Origin: Paracyclopina nana
Taxonomy: Eukaryota > Arthropoda > Copepoda > Cyclopoida > Cyclopettidae
DNA: 64,000 nucleotides
Assembly: GCA_019096065.1 (NCBI GenBank)
Contig: JAGUCH010000007.1
Span: forward strand, 1,944,501 to 2,008,500
Direction of reading: 5' to 3'
Both the position numbers and the translations under genes were made by a program. Of the stretch, positions 22,084 to 34,811 are shown piece by piece. Within the stretch, counting starts at the first letter, position 1. Each line of letters begins with the position of its first letter. Under the pieces are notes generated by a model that was not told where the DNA came from, ran no database searches, and saw only the letters and a list, made by a program, of their open reading frames with translations.

Positions 22084-25000
22084 TCACTCTTTGCGAGGCA
22101 AAATATACTGAACAAAGGGCACTTCCACATCCTCATCCTCATTGTTCATGTCGTTACAGCAAATTTCGAAAACCAGGCTCCTCACATGGCTGGGAATCTT
22201 CTTTTTGGATACCGACTCAACTACTTGAGACATTGTCATCTTGAGCCTCTCATCTCGTCGAGCTATAATTCAATAAAACAATGTTGATTATAACCAAGCA
22301 GGAAAAAATGTATGCAACAACTTACATTGGGGCATGAAGAAAGAATAGAGCATTGACACGCCCTGAGACAACATGGTGATTTCCAGCTGCTCTTTCTCCT
22401 TAAAATAGTCCATAAACTGCTGCAAGGTGAGCTCACCGTCCTCGTTTTTGATCAAGAACCGATCCCAAAGAGTCCACTTTTTGCCATGGTACTCGGCTTG
22501 GGGTGCCATAATGGGATCAGAAAACGTCAGGAATGGCAAGGCCAAGTTGGCGAATCCATTCTTGTACAACTCGACCTAGAAATCAAGGAGATTGCAAACT
22601 CTCTCTCTCATAATATACCAGCTATGTAAATGATCACCTTCTTGTGGCCTTGCACAAGTTTGTATAGCTCAAGGCCAACAAGACCAGCGACAAGGCTGGT
22701 AGTTGTGGCAATGGCTGGGATAATGCGTCCGGCAATCAATTTGGACTTATGCCTATCAGCCGGAGCAATGGAGTAGTTCTCAGCCCTCAAGTTGGACGTG
22801 GCAACGATAAAGTCCATGTGGAAATTGGAGTCATCGTCCTTCTCGAAATCGGCAGGGAGAATCTTAGTCGATTGGACTTTTTGGTAGGCAGGAATACTCT
22901 CAACGAGCGCAGCCAGCTTCTCTTGATCCGTGCTTTCAGATTGAGCCATAGCCTGGGCTTCGGAGTCATTGGCGGCAATTTTCACGCCCTCTTTTGGCTT
23001 AAATGGAGTCACTTTGACGCCAGAGGCAATCGCAAGGATGGCCTCCCGATCGCGAGAGCCTTCAATGCCATACACCGAAGCAAGCAGGTTGGCAGCCGCA
23101 ACGACAAAGTCCACATGAAGGTCGACAGTTGGGTCGAAATCAAGGGCCTTCATGAAAAACATTAATGAAAATCAACAAGAGTTAGCTTTGAGTTTATATT
23201 ACCTTGGGGCAACGCTTCGGACCTGACCAGAAAGGCTGTCCGGTTGATGTCAACTGATCCGGGGGGAAGTTGTGGAGCAACTGGGCAATTTGATTGTGGA
23301 ACAAGTCCTGGAATTGGGTCCTCGCCCAGGCCACACAATCATCGAAGCTAGAGGGCTTCTCATCAACCAGGATCTTCTTGACCTTTTCCAGAGTCTCGAC
23401 TGGCTGTGAGCCTTGCAGCTTCAAGGTCTTCTCCACGAAGTCAGACTCAGTGATGAACTGTAAGGCCGACATGGGTGCTTGCGTGAAGGTGCCCTCAAAG
23501 ACATCCCGAGCCCATTGGAGAGTATGCTCGATTTGGTTGGGGAAATTCTTCAAGGTGCAAATGGGGATCGACTTTTCAGGCGGGTCCTGAGACGAGCTGT
23601 AAGATTCGGTGACGTCAGGAATCACCACCTGAGTATTGCCCTTGGTTCCCAACGTTCCAGACTCCAACAGGGGCAACCTGTAGAAAACGCATCGACGGTC
23701 CATGTAAGTACGAGCCTCCACATTATCCAGAGCATTGGCCACTCCATCCAGACCTCCGAAAAAGTCATCATTGTAGACGTTTTCGGTCTCCGCACCGACT
23801 CGATTTTCCTGGGATTCCACATTCACTGCGGGGTTCATCATTTTGATAGCCTTGGCCGCTGCAGTGCTCTTGGGTTTGTTGACATCGTAGGGGCGGAAGA
23901 GAAATTGGCGGTTGAGGTTGGAACGCTCAATGTGATCCATGTCAGTCACGAAAATCTTGCCGTCTGGCGAGGCTCCAACCCCGACCATGGCAAAGTTCTT
24001 GAGCAGCTCGCAACCAATGGCTCCAGCTCCAACCACAAAGTACTTTTGCTTCAACAATTTGTCCTAAGGCAACATCAATTATTCATAACATACTGAGTTG
24101 CGAAATGCAATAAGTTTGATTACCTGGAATTCCTTTCCAAAGACTGCAATTTGGCCATCGTATCTGGATCCAGTCGGTTGGCAAACTTCAGCGCTGAGTG
24201 TGGAAGTGTCCTCCGGCAGGCATTCGAGGGCGTCGAAATAAAGCCATTGCTTGATGGGCATGAACTTGCCAGAGCAAGCCTTCATGACCTCCTGGGCCAC
24301 AATGCCGCCAATGGCAGCTGCCATTGGGCTCAAGTCACCAGCACAGATCTTTGCAAATTGCTCCATAACACTATCTTGAATCTCTGTGGGATTCTTGCTC
24401 TCCTTGTTCACGTTGTGCGCAATGGCGAGGAAAGCAGTGGCGTCATCGTTATCCCAAGGCTTTGGCAGCCTTCCGTGCTCCTTTTTGAAGTGTGACATGG
24501 CTTGAAAGGCGACATGATATTGACCGGGTCGCTCGAACTTGCCGAAATCTGTCACCATGAACAGATCATCGGGCTCAGCCAAAGCCTCTTTCAGTGACTT
24601 GAAGGTCACATCTGTAGGCACCTTCACCTGGGTGCAAATGCCGCCTTTCGCATAGGGGCTGAGTTCACGAGTGTCGCCAATTTTGAAAGTGTAGGGGCCA
24701 AGCACCTAAAAAAATTCGATTAGGTAAGTGTTGCAATAGCAATTAGCTAGGAAAGGTATGCACGAGCGCAAGGCAACTTTCTACGGCAAGACACGACAAG
24801 CTGATATAAAAAATTCACCAGGCGAATCGACGTTTTCGAGCTACTTTTACGACTACCACTAACTCCTCACCTTAATTTTCATGGGCTTGCAGCCATTGAG
24901 CTCAGTCATGCCTTCGACTTCGCTGAAAGTCACATAGTCCCCGTCTTCAAAGCCGTGTCTAGTTTCATCCTGGGCAGCCACCACGCCCTCTTCCTCTTGG

Positions 25001-25942
25001 GTAATGCTTGAGATCATGGTGGATAGGGGCTGTTCTCCATTCGTATCGAAAACCTTGAACTGAGAGCCAAAGTCGCAGAAAATCTGGGCGTACAAACCAG
25101 GTGTGGATGCGACGATGAGAGCAATGTTGTGCTTCCTCGTTATTTCGGATATCCTAAGCTGCTCCTCAAGGCTGGAGTTGGTCAAAACGACCACGGTGAA
25201 TTGGGTCAGGAACTCCTCGGTTAAGGGCTCCATAGAAGCACTAGTAGTCACATAGCTGTTGAGTTCAGCTAGTTTGTTGAGGCTGGTCGCAGCCCTGTTT
25301 TTGCCAATGTCATCTTCAGTTAGGTAGAACTGAGACGACAAATCCCCTTTCTCCGCATTCTCCTCATCATGGAGGGTCACAGACTTGACACCACCCAAAA
25401 TAATGTTCTTAGCCACTTCCAGCCCCAAGCCCTTCATCCCTGAGATGAGGACGGCCGACTTGGCCATCTTTTTCATTGCATCATGGCCGAGCACATACAA
25501 TTGACGGCTGTACAAGCTCTCGTCAATCTCGCCTATTTTGGGATGAGAGAAAATGTCATGAGCACTTTTATCAATCGGAGTGTGACAACTCGTATAAAGA
25601 TAATCATTATGGAAAAATACTGAATGATAATGTCAAATACTGAACAGAATTAACAAAGGCCTTTGTTTTACCGTCTTGGGCGCCATTGGCGGCTCCGTTG
25701 GCCGATTTCCCGTTGGCGGAGGACATGTTGTTTGCGCTGGTGTTGTTGCTGCTCCCGTTGCCGCTATTTCCGTTTGCACTGTTGCAGTTACTGTTGCTAT
25801 TCACACCGTTCTTGGCAGTGGTGATGGCAGCTCCGTTGGCGTTGTTAGTGGTAGCGAAGTTGTCCTCGGCCTCGCTGCTCTCCACTCGACGTTTTTTGGT
25901 GGGTGGTGTAGCAGTAGTCAAGGACTCAGCACTGCTTGACAT
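22084..25942 (-). CDS. Uba1: Ubiquitin-activating enzyme E1
   Basis: UBA1 adenylates ubiquitin and carries it as a thioester before transfer to E2 enzymes. Seven coding exons keep frame: 25942-25672, 25532-24871, 24705-24124, 24063-23203, 23147-22638, 22575-22326 and 22262-22084 (TGA), 1104 residues. The N-terminus is a Ser/Asn/Gly low-complexity leader of about 90 residues. The inactive adenylation half starts [14 protein letters not shown]. The active half contains [14 protein letters not shown] and [16 protein letters not shown]. The catalytic cysteine lies in [19 protein letters not shown]. The C-terminal ubiquitin-fold domain, ending [10 protein letters not shown], recruits E2s. A TTTCAG directly before the ATG marks a 5' UTR intron acceptor, so a non-coding first exon lies upstream, probably in the GC-rich patch near 26480-26800. 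Confidence 0.96.
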
Positions 25943-27463
25943 CTGAAACGATACAACACCTCCATAAGCACAGCTCGTTATAAAAATGATGGCAAACAAT
26001 GCTGCTGTGGGGGAGCGTACCCAAAAACAAGAATTATTTCCCTTGGTTGGCCTCTGCAAGGCAACACCATAATGTAGCAACTGTTTGACTTGGGGAGCTT
26101 TGGTGGTAAGCCTATTTTTTGCTCAGTGTTGCTTGTGCCGTTTTTGTGCTCAGCTCTCGAGTTTTTGTGCACCTCAGAAACGAGGTCGTGTACTACTTCT
26201 ACAGATGACCCATTCAAACGTACTCACCGGAGATAAACGTTCAATGCTGCTGCGCTACTTCGTAAAACTTACCTTGATCATCATACGTCAAAATAGAGCT
26301 AATGATTATGCATTTATGTTTTGAAAAAGTAACCCTCGGCGATTTCGCGAACAAAAAATTATCAATTTCGGTCGTGGGCAAAAACGTAAACAAAGCTCTG
26401 CCGTGAGTAAGCTAACCTGTGTGCCAAGCCATTTTCTTGATAAATCCAAGTTGAAACTTAGCAGATGACTCAATGATGACTGAGCAGAAAATGTGATCGC
26501 TCGCAGTGCGGCAGCGGCAGCAGCAGAAGCGCCGAAACGAAGCCGACGTCGTCGTTCGCTCTCTCTAGCGCAACGTCTCTCACTCACTCACTCGACGAGT
26601 TACGTATTTTGTTTGGTTTCCTTGGTAAAATAATCACCGAGAGCTACAGCTACTTCTAGTAAATGCTTCGGCATGAAGCGGCGGCGGCCAAGGCTGGCCT
26701 TAGTTTCGTCGACTAATAAGAAAGGCAGCAGGAAGGCACGCCGCACGACCTTTTTTCGTCGTTTAGGAGCGGCGTGGACTCCGACGACCATAATGAATGC
26801 TGAGAAATGGAAAATATGACGGGGTCGGTAAATTACCTAGATGGCTCGGGAGTTTGGCTCCCGTCGTCTCTATCTTGAAGATGTGAGAGCGAATCTTGAG
26901 GCTAAATCGAGCAAAGTTGGCGTCAATGAACGAGGGTCACACCACACTTAGACGTCAGGATTGAAACGCGACTTAAGTTGAGTAAGAAGGCGTCTATGGA
27001 GGGCTTCAAACCGTTGCCAAGCTGGAAACGAGGTGAATCTCCTAGAGTCAGAACTTTGTGGAGCTGAGCAGCTGAAGCTTGAGCTTGCCGGCTGAAAACC
27101 TTCCAAAATTGGAGGAAGCAGCCGTTGAGGCTAACACGGCTGGGAAACGTCGAGAAATGACAGACCGAAAATCTGACCCGACTTTAATCCATAATTAACT
27201 AGAAATATTAAATCTCTTGTTTCAGCAATACAATTCTTTCACTGGCGTATTTGGTATATATTTCAATGAAAATAAGTGTTGAAATGTACATGCAAGTTGC
27301 ATTGTTAAGATTTAATTGACTTTTCATGCGAGTGAGATTTGCCCTAAAAAAAGTTGACGGTTCGTTTGTTTACTTCGTGTTCTGAAATGACTGAAAACTA
27401 GTGAAATTCAGAATTCTTTCTGATGACAGTCAAGAGCAGATACTTCCATGACAAGTCAATGAA
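25943..27463. other. UBA1 5' UTR/promoter region and spacer
   Basis: The GC-rich, purine/pyrimidine-patterned segment at 26500-26800 (CGGCAGCGGCAGCAGCAG, then CTCTCTCT and CTCACTCACTCACTC) is the likely UBA1 promoter and first exon. Open frames there look like by-products of GC content. No gene is supported from 26830 to the ankyrin start. Confidence 0.45.
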
Positions 27464-30400
27464 ATGGCGACTGAGGATGAAAAGCAGAAAAGGGGCAAAC
27501 TTTTTGCTGCTGCGTGGAGAGGAGAGTTTGATGCTGTCAAGGACATAATTGAAGCAAGGAGCATTGACATAAATGCTCAAGATGACAATGGTGTCACAGC
27601 TCTGCGATTTACTGCCCAATTTGGCCATTACGAACTCACAAAGCAAGTACATGATCTTTCAAGCCATAACTAGCTTTAGCACAAATCGCGCATTCTTATT
27701 TTGACAATTCTCAAGTTTTTACTAGTTATGTGCCTTTTTAAGTTGAATTGCCTTTTATTGGGCTTTGCTTACGGAGGCTCTGGTAGTAATAATTTTTGCC
27801 GCTAGGAGGAGCTAATGATAGCACAGCTAATGGCAGCGTAGGCTAAGCGGGCTGAAAATTGAATTTCGATCTGTTTCTGTTTGCACCTGCTCTGCTGCTA
27901 GCCCCGATCTAAAAAAATTGAACCTCCGATCAATTTTTAAAGTCAACAGATATGGTATATTTCAACTAATTCACTAATATTTCAGTCTTCTAATTTTTTA
28001 AAAGTAAGATTTAATCCAGTTTTGTTGCCATTTTATGGGCACATTGAGTAATAATTGTGTGCTTTGCAGGACAATTTGCCCAAGAAAAGCAAGCTTAATG
28101 CACAGAGGAGCTTTCTGGAAAAGACAGAAAATCTCTTGTTTTTAGACCAGAACGCCAAATATTTTGTTTTGAAAAGTCAAAAAGCCAAATGATAACGATT
28201 ATGCGACGAACTAGTTGAAAGGACGCCGAAATAGAATCGGAGGTTACTCCTAATGCCATCTTTTTTACCTTATTCGGAAAAATGTAACTAAACCGTGAGC
28301 AAAGCCCAATTGACAAGGAATCTAGCAGCATCGAATTCAGTTGGAAAAATGGTTTTGTAACTGATGAGTTATCAAAATTTGCCTCCAACAACAAGCTCTT
28401 CCAGGCACTAGATCTTTTTAATCCTTCATTGTATGGCTCCTTTTGAGCAGGGTTCATTTTCAAGTTCAATATTCGGCTGCCTGGTGCCCTTCAACAGACA
28501 AGCCCTTGTGCTATAATTGGAAGCCATGTTTAATTTTGAGCCAAATGTGCTAAAGTGCTAGCAGGTGAACCTCTGCTAAAATGGCTGCAGTTTTTTAAGA
28601 GGATACCTTTTGTAATAGTTTTCGGATGCTCTTCAATTTGCTTGATATCTTAGCGCCAGCTCAATTATCCGATTATTATTGCCCCAAATCACATTGATAA
28701 ACAAGACTGAAAACTTTTCCGCTCGCAATAACTTTACGAGAGACAATAAAGAGGCATTATCTAGATTTAAGCCTAAAGTGATAAGCTTTGATGTATGTTA
28801 TGATAAAAACGTCGAGGATGTCAAAAGTGGCATTGATCACGGAGGCCAGTACTTTGATCTAAAAAAGGGGTTCATTTTAAAATCTACATGTAAAGGTCTC
28901 ACAGATCTACTGGCATTGTTTTAACGTCTATGTTGGGTTTTTGGGTAACCTTTCAATAACTATTTGTGCTACTCAGAACTTTCAGAATTTGCATTTGGTG
29001 GCAAGATCAAAGATTGAATTTCTCATATGAAATCTAAATTCAGTTTCTCTATCAGACACTCATTCAGCAGCATCTTGTTGTCATTATGGATGCCCACTGT
29101 GCTCCAAGGGGCAAAACATGATTTTTGGGGGGTAACTTTGGAGCTGAACTGAGGAACCTTCCCACGAATGAATTTTTTTCATTTTTTGCACAGAGTCAGC
29201 CAAAGGTTAGAACTTTCAAAAAAAAGAATAAAAAATGACCCTTTTTTGTTTGGAGCCAGATATTGTCCATCAAAGTTTTGCTAATTATAGCAGACATAAC
29301 TTAGTTTGACAGACTTGAGATTCATGACCTAAAAATGAAATATTGTAGTTATGATATGTTGTGGACAATATTTATTATTGTCATTTTTTATTTTTGGAGC
29401 ATCTGGGAGTACTTCCTTAAAAAAAGTTTTATGATTTTTTAAAAAATTGGTGCTAGTTGCAAGAATTAAATTTGTATGTTACATTATTCATATTTCCTTT
29501 TTTTTTCTGTACTGACCCATAAATTGCTATCAAAGTACTTTAGGATATGACTAGCTAAGCTTCCACAATACTCTCTTTAAATAACTCTAACGTATTTTAG
29601 CATCTTTTGGCGTGCAATTCAATTTTAAATTAAATTATATTATGATTTTTTCACTTAATTATTTCATATCAGATAAAATTGTGTGATTTTAGTTGAAATT
29701 ATGTAATAGTAATGTCCACAGTAGTAATGTAATAAACTTTTCAATTTTATTCAAAAAACAGTTTGAAAATATCAAAATAATGTAATAACTTCAGAATTTG
29801 CTCAACGAGAGCTTCCAATGGTGCAATTATTTTTTTGGGAGAACTTTTTTTGTCCGAAAATCAAGTTGTAAAATGACCGACGCGTCTAGTTGCAAAATGT
29901 CCGATATCTACTGCGTTTTTTGCCCGACAGATTTGTCATAGTTGCAGAATGTCCGACAAATAGAATGCTAAATGTCCGACAGGATTTGTCAAGTTGCAAA
30001 ATGTCCGACAGATTTTGTCAAGTTGTAAAATTTCAGACATGACTCAGTTATAAAATGTTCGACACAACTTAGTTATTGGGATATATCCTAGCTGTAAAAA
30101 ATCCAACACAACCAAGTTGAGATTAGTCGGACAAAGCCTTTTTAAGTTTTAGCTGTACATGTACCACATATACTGATAGAAAAATGTTGAGAAACTGTGA
30201 AACCGGACTTTTCATTACTTGATAATTGATATTGGGACAAAAAATAGGGATATACTAAATTGCGCGACATGCGCGACAAGCGCGACAAACTACTAAAATG
30301 CGCGACATGCGCGACTACTAAAATGCGCGACAAGCACCACAGGTTACTGAAATGCAAAAAAATGTTTTGTTACCACTTCTTGAAATATTTTTTCTATTTA

Positions 30401-33400
30401 ATATTACTGATTATTTGTCATGCTTTTTCCTAAATATTACATTGATGTAGCTCACTCTGCACTGTTCACCTAAAGTAAAGGCCGAAATTATGGCGTAGTT
30501 TTTTATCAGGGATGAGATAAAACAATGCAATGTTAGAAATGAAAAAAAATTATTAGAATTAAAAAAAAGTAAGAATTGAAAAAAATACTATGTTAGACTT
30601 GAAAAAAAAAATACAATGTTAGACTTAAAAATAGAATTATCATTTTTCTTTTTTTTATTGCCTGTTATTGTACAGTCTGTACTCTGTCCTTTGGACAGTG
30701 TGGGAATCTAAACTTTGGGCTACATAATCAAGAAATACTGGACTTAATTAATCTCATTGGAAAGCTTGAGTCTTTTCCCATCTTTTTTGTCAAAATAGAA
30801 AAAAAATACTTTAAATTCCGTCAAAAAATAAAAAAGGTGTCCATATGTTCAAGCTTCCCACCTATACCCATTATGCCTCAAAATTCATGAATTCATAACA
30901 TAAACTTTTGGCTACAGCACTGTCCAATTTTGAACGGACAGACTGCATATAATTCTTACATTAATAATGGATTAATAATCCAAGTACTTTTGGTTGTCCC
31001 AAGATGGGTTGTCCCATAATTTAGTAGTCGCGCATGTCGCGCATTTTAGTAGACGCGCATTTTAGTAGTCGCGCATGTCGCGCATTTTAGTAGTCGTGCA
31101 TGTCGCGCATTTCAGTAGTTTGTCGCGCATGTCGCGCATTTCAGTAGTTTGTCGCGCATGTCGCGCATTTTAGTATATCCCAAAAAATTATTGTTGCGCA
31201 AATTACACCTAGGCGGGTGGTGCTAATCTACCTACCTTGAAAATCTACAAATATACAAACTTGACCCCAATTGACCCTGAGGTGCGAATTCAAACCTTTG
31301 TGAAAGTTTGTATTTTAAAATTAATAAAGTACAAACTCAGTTTGGTGGTGCCAATCAATTGATAGAATGCAAACTTGACATCAGTTGACCCCTAAGTGTG
31401 AATTCACACTTGTCAATGGGTTTCAAAAATAGTTTCTTATCAAACTGAGATGATAAAAACGGCAGAATTGAAGAATTTGTATTTTCTGGTTTTAATTATT
31501 GCTCTTATGTATTGTTCATGTAAAAATGACAGATTAAGGTATAAAAAATATGTCTTTAAGGAAAGTTGATGTGCTGCTGCTTATTTTCTTAAGAAGTTGT
31601 GGGCATACCAGCTTATTAGTTAACAAAAAAAGTACTAATTAAAGTATCATCCAAATATAGCCAAAAATGAAAGCTAATCTGATCGTTGAATAGGCTAATG
31701 AAGTTTCATTAAAATGCTGTTATTACGAATTATTATTCTTCAATGCTTTTATATAAAAAATTGCCATAGATTACTTTGAAAGACCTTTTCAATGAACCTT
31801 TAAGAAGTCACAAAAAAATACATCAGCTGCCAAATTGAGAATTTTATCTGCCCCATTTGTGACAAATAAAGGTGTGATCAAGTTGGATCAAGTTTGCATT
31901 TTATTGATTATCCAGAGTTTGTGTAATACTAAATTATAATTGGCAAAATCACGCTAAGGTGTGAATTTTCGATTAAACATCATATTGTGTTAAGTACCTG
32001 GGCACTTGTTGGACTTTTCACATAGCAATTTCCAACTTTTTTCGGTCATTTTGCATCTATCCCAAATGTGTCGGGCAAAAACGCACCCATTGCCAAAAAT
32101 GTGTCGGTCATTTTACAACTACACCAAATGTGTCGGACAAAAAATGCACCCGTCACCAAAAATGTGTCGGTCATTTTGTAACTATACCAAATGTGTCGGG
32201 CAAAAAATGTACCCGTCACCAAAAATGTGTCGGTCATTTTACAACTATAGGGTAATAATAGAAAAGGCATATTCAGGCTGGTGGTGAGAGGCATAAATTG
32301 GTTGGTCGCGCTCTGCTGTGCGTTGGGAGGTAATAACTAAAAGTGTTCATAATCTCTGTTCTGATTTAATGCTGAATTGGTTTCACAGAAGAAACAAACA
32401 CTGCTCATCATTTTAAGCTTTTCACTTATATTGAACACCTATTTTTCATCATTAAGAATCAAAGATTTTGCCAATTTTTGCAAGAACTATATGCAAAATT
32501 GCTACTTTAAGGCTTGCGTTTTCCCAGTTTTTCCGTGCCCGTACAACGACTATAGCATGGCAATCATGATTACCAGAAAATTTTGTTTCCTCAACTTATT
32601 TCAAGTAATGGCTAATTTGCTGAAAAATTGGCCATTTTTATTGAATCCACACCAGATGAACTTTTTTGTTTTGAACTCATACAGAGCAGAGCTACAAAAA
32701 GTAAGGCTATTTCTTCTGATTTGATCCATCATGCTCAGGTCTGGATATGATGTGACTCATGATCCAAAATTCCTTGACTTTCATGAATCTTACTCAAAAT
32801 GGTACCAATCTGTTCCTTGAATCAATTGTGCTGTTACAAGCTCAAAATGAGCACTTTCTTTGCCATTTTGTTCCCAACAATTCCAAAAAACGTTTTGTTT
32901 ACTTTTAGTCAGAAGCGCTATTTTTTCGCAATTGCTACGCGTGCTTACGCGCACGCCAAAGGAACCAAAAATTCCGCCCCATCTATTGCATTTTGTTTGT
33001 CTTTTGTTCCCTATACCAAAAATTTTTGATGTTGCCTTCATAAGATTGAATGCAAAATACGCCAAAATAGTTACACCAAAGCTCTCATTGAGCAGATTCT
33101 GAAAACTGCCTATCATAGGTAAATCTCTTTCCAAGTCTTTTAAAACTCGTTTCTAAGCTTTAAAAATGTCAAGTTATTAGGTTTTTAGGCATCCAGCCTC
33201 ACTATTAGAAAAATATCCAAATGTTCCAAGAAAAAGCCATAATGCGTAATTATAGTTTACAAAAATTGCACCAAATCTCATACGATTGGAGGATATGTGA
33301 ACACAAGTGATTAAAGACTACATCCAGCCTCTTTACAAGGATTATTCCAAGGTGTCCAAATAGTGTTTTTTAGAAAGCATCTTTGAGGTATGCCTTTTTC

Positions 33401-34680
33401 CTCATTTTCACGGCACTATTTGGCACATAATTCTATTAGCATAATCTTGAGCCTGATAAAAAAATAGGTACTGGTACATGGTAAATATATACTCAAAATA
33501 TCTTACTCCCATGATATTTTTCGCAGTGGCAACTCTAACAGGTCATTAAAAGTTGCTCAAAATATTTACCGGAACATAAAAGTATCTCATTTTATCTGCA
33601 CATATTTATCAATTAATCAAAAATATCTGTATTTACACAAAACGAGTCACATCCGAAAAATGTCGATATAAAGGTACAGTTTCGCCGAGCGCTATCTAAG
33701 CAAGTACAAAAAGTCTAAACAAATAGCTAAAGATAGGAAAGATATGTACCTTAGCTATCTTTAGCATCTTTGCAGTCTACTTGTATACAGACCCAAAACA
33801 ACGCATCTTATTCGAAATTTTCGTATCCTCGGTGCTTCTCTCCCACGCTTGGATTGCGTAGTGTGAAACCTTCAAGGTATTATCAAGTATGCTTGCTATT
33901 TCTGAGGTTGATTTTTTATGCACATTTCTGAGAATCTCTGACAAAACAGCCCTTTACTCGATCCTGTTTCGCAAAAGTGGTCAGTTCGCTTTAAAACGTA
34001 AATATATGATATTTTGTTCTGTAAAGTAGCATTGTTAATTGTGGTTTCGAGCTGAGTAGCTTTTTGCAACTTGTTTCATATCATCTATATAATAAATGAT
34101 GGAACATTTAGCTACGCAGCTTGTAACGAACAAAGTACAAAGAAAAGTGAAGCTCAATTATTATTTGAAGTGAAAATGCTATCTTTTAAAAGCATTTTCA
34201 AAAATGCGGGGGCTTAACTGACTTGCTGCTAACTAATCTTTTTAACATTATTACGCAAAGGCAGGTGTCAAAAATTAAATCTGATTTTGGCGCACCTGCT
34301 TGAAAAGTTGCGTTGCTAAAGCTATTACAGTTTCGAACCAGTCCACAATTTTGTAATGTGAAAACATGTTTGTGAATTTCAGGTATTTGCTGGACAAAGG
34401 TGCCAACCCTAATATCAAGGCAAAAGATGAGCTCGATCCTTTGATGGCCGCTGTGGAAAGTGGGGACAAGTCCATGGTTACTTTGCTGATTGACAGGGGC
34501 GCGGACCTGAATTCGAGGACCAAGCTGACAACTCCTGTTTACATAGCCAACGAGAAAGGTCACGTTGAAATTTCAGAGCTTTTAGTGGAGAGAGGTGCTC
34601 CGCTTCATCCAGACTTTCTATGGCAATTACGAAGATCGATACTCAAACGAGTGGAGAACCTGTCATGCATAAACGGCTGA
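27464..34680 (+). CDS. Small ankyrin-repeat protein split by a 6.7-kb GC-AG intron
   Basis: Two exons, 27464-27642 and 34383-34680, join to 158 residues. The donor is AA|GCAAGT, a GC-AG class splice site, and the acceptor is TTTCAG. Only this junction restores an ankyrin repeat across the splice: GHYELTK joins YLLDKGANPN. Three to four repeats are visible (DINAQDDNGVTALRFTAQFG, PNIKAKDELDPLMAAVESGD, LNSRTKLTTPVYIANEKGHV) with a short basic C-terminal tail. Ankyrin repeats mediate protein binding; no catalytic domain is attached and I cannot assign a partner. The intron is about 100 times the typical length here and is filled with repeats (separate entries). The gene converges on the SEFIR receptor gene 132 bp away. 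Confidence 0.8.
30247..31181. mobile_element. Inner foldback with GCGCGACAT arrays
   Basis: The left end reads GGGATATACTAAATTGCGCG and the right end is its near inverse, ending GCGCATTTTAGTATATCCC. The left arm (about 30247-30350) holds several GCGCGACATGCGCGAC units separated by TACTAAAAT; the right arm (about 31020-31181) holds more copies in reverse orientation. The centre (30360-31010) is AT-rich and non-coding. Confidence 0.65.
32041..32246. repeat. 63-bp tandem array (right arm)
   Basis: About three and a quarter units of 63 bp, each carrying AAATGTGTCGGTCATTTT and CCAAATGTGTCGG. The period is a multiple of three, so it gives a repetitive open frame on both strands, which is an artefact and not a protein. 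Confidence 0.75.
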
Positions 34681-34811
34681 GGATTTTAGTGTCGAAATTT
34701 ATTAATATAATATAGCAAAATAAGTGGTTATATGCATATTGCGTTGCTACGTTCAGCTTCAGTAGTAAAAGGGATATGTTAATGTCAGGCAAGAAGGTGC
34801 ATTGAAATTGA

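Larger units (their letters stand above)
29864..32246. mobile_element. Foldback-type element with arrayed inverted arms
   Basis: AGTTGTAAAATGACCGAC at 29864-29881 is matched exactly in inverted orientation at 32229-32246. Each end continues inward as a degenerate array of TTGYAAAATGTCCGAC-like units: left roughly 29864-30130, right roughly 32041-32246. Inside lies a second inverted pair (30247-31181). Long inverted arms built of short tandem units are the hallmark of foldback DNA transposons. No transposase is seen, so it would be non-autonomous. It may be two elements, one inserted in the other. Confidence 0.55.
27643..34382. other. Giant repeat-filled intron of the ankyrin gene
   Basis: The intron has a GC donor and an AG acceptor. 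It is AT-rich and holds nested inverted arrays (29864-32246). I found no further supported gene in it; an ORF at 28679-28924 (81 codons) is not recognisable. A weak palindrome with CTAAAGATAG/CTATCTTTAG arms sits near 33735-33775 and may be a MITE relic. Confidence 0.6.

Noticed and set aside
25676..25946. Plus-strand hydrophobic ORFs over the first UBA1 exon
   Set aside because: They are the antisense of a Ser/Asn/Gly low-complexity coding region and have no own splice or start support.
26306..26791. Arg-rich minus-strand ORFs upstream of UBA1
   Set aside because: Composition reflects the GC-rich promoter; no conserved motif and no link to a splice acceptor.
28679..28924. 81-codon ORF in the giant intron
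   Set aside because: No recognisable domain, no splice context; could be transposon debris but unsupported.
32006..32294. Repetitive open frames on both strands at the 63-bp array
   Set aside because: They arise because the repeat period is a multiple of three; Cys-rich periodic translation is an artefact of the array.
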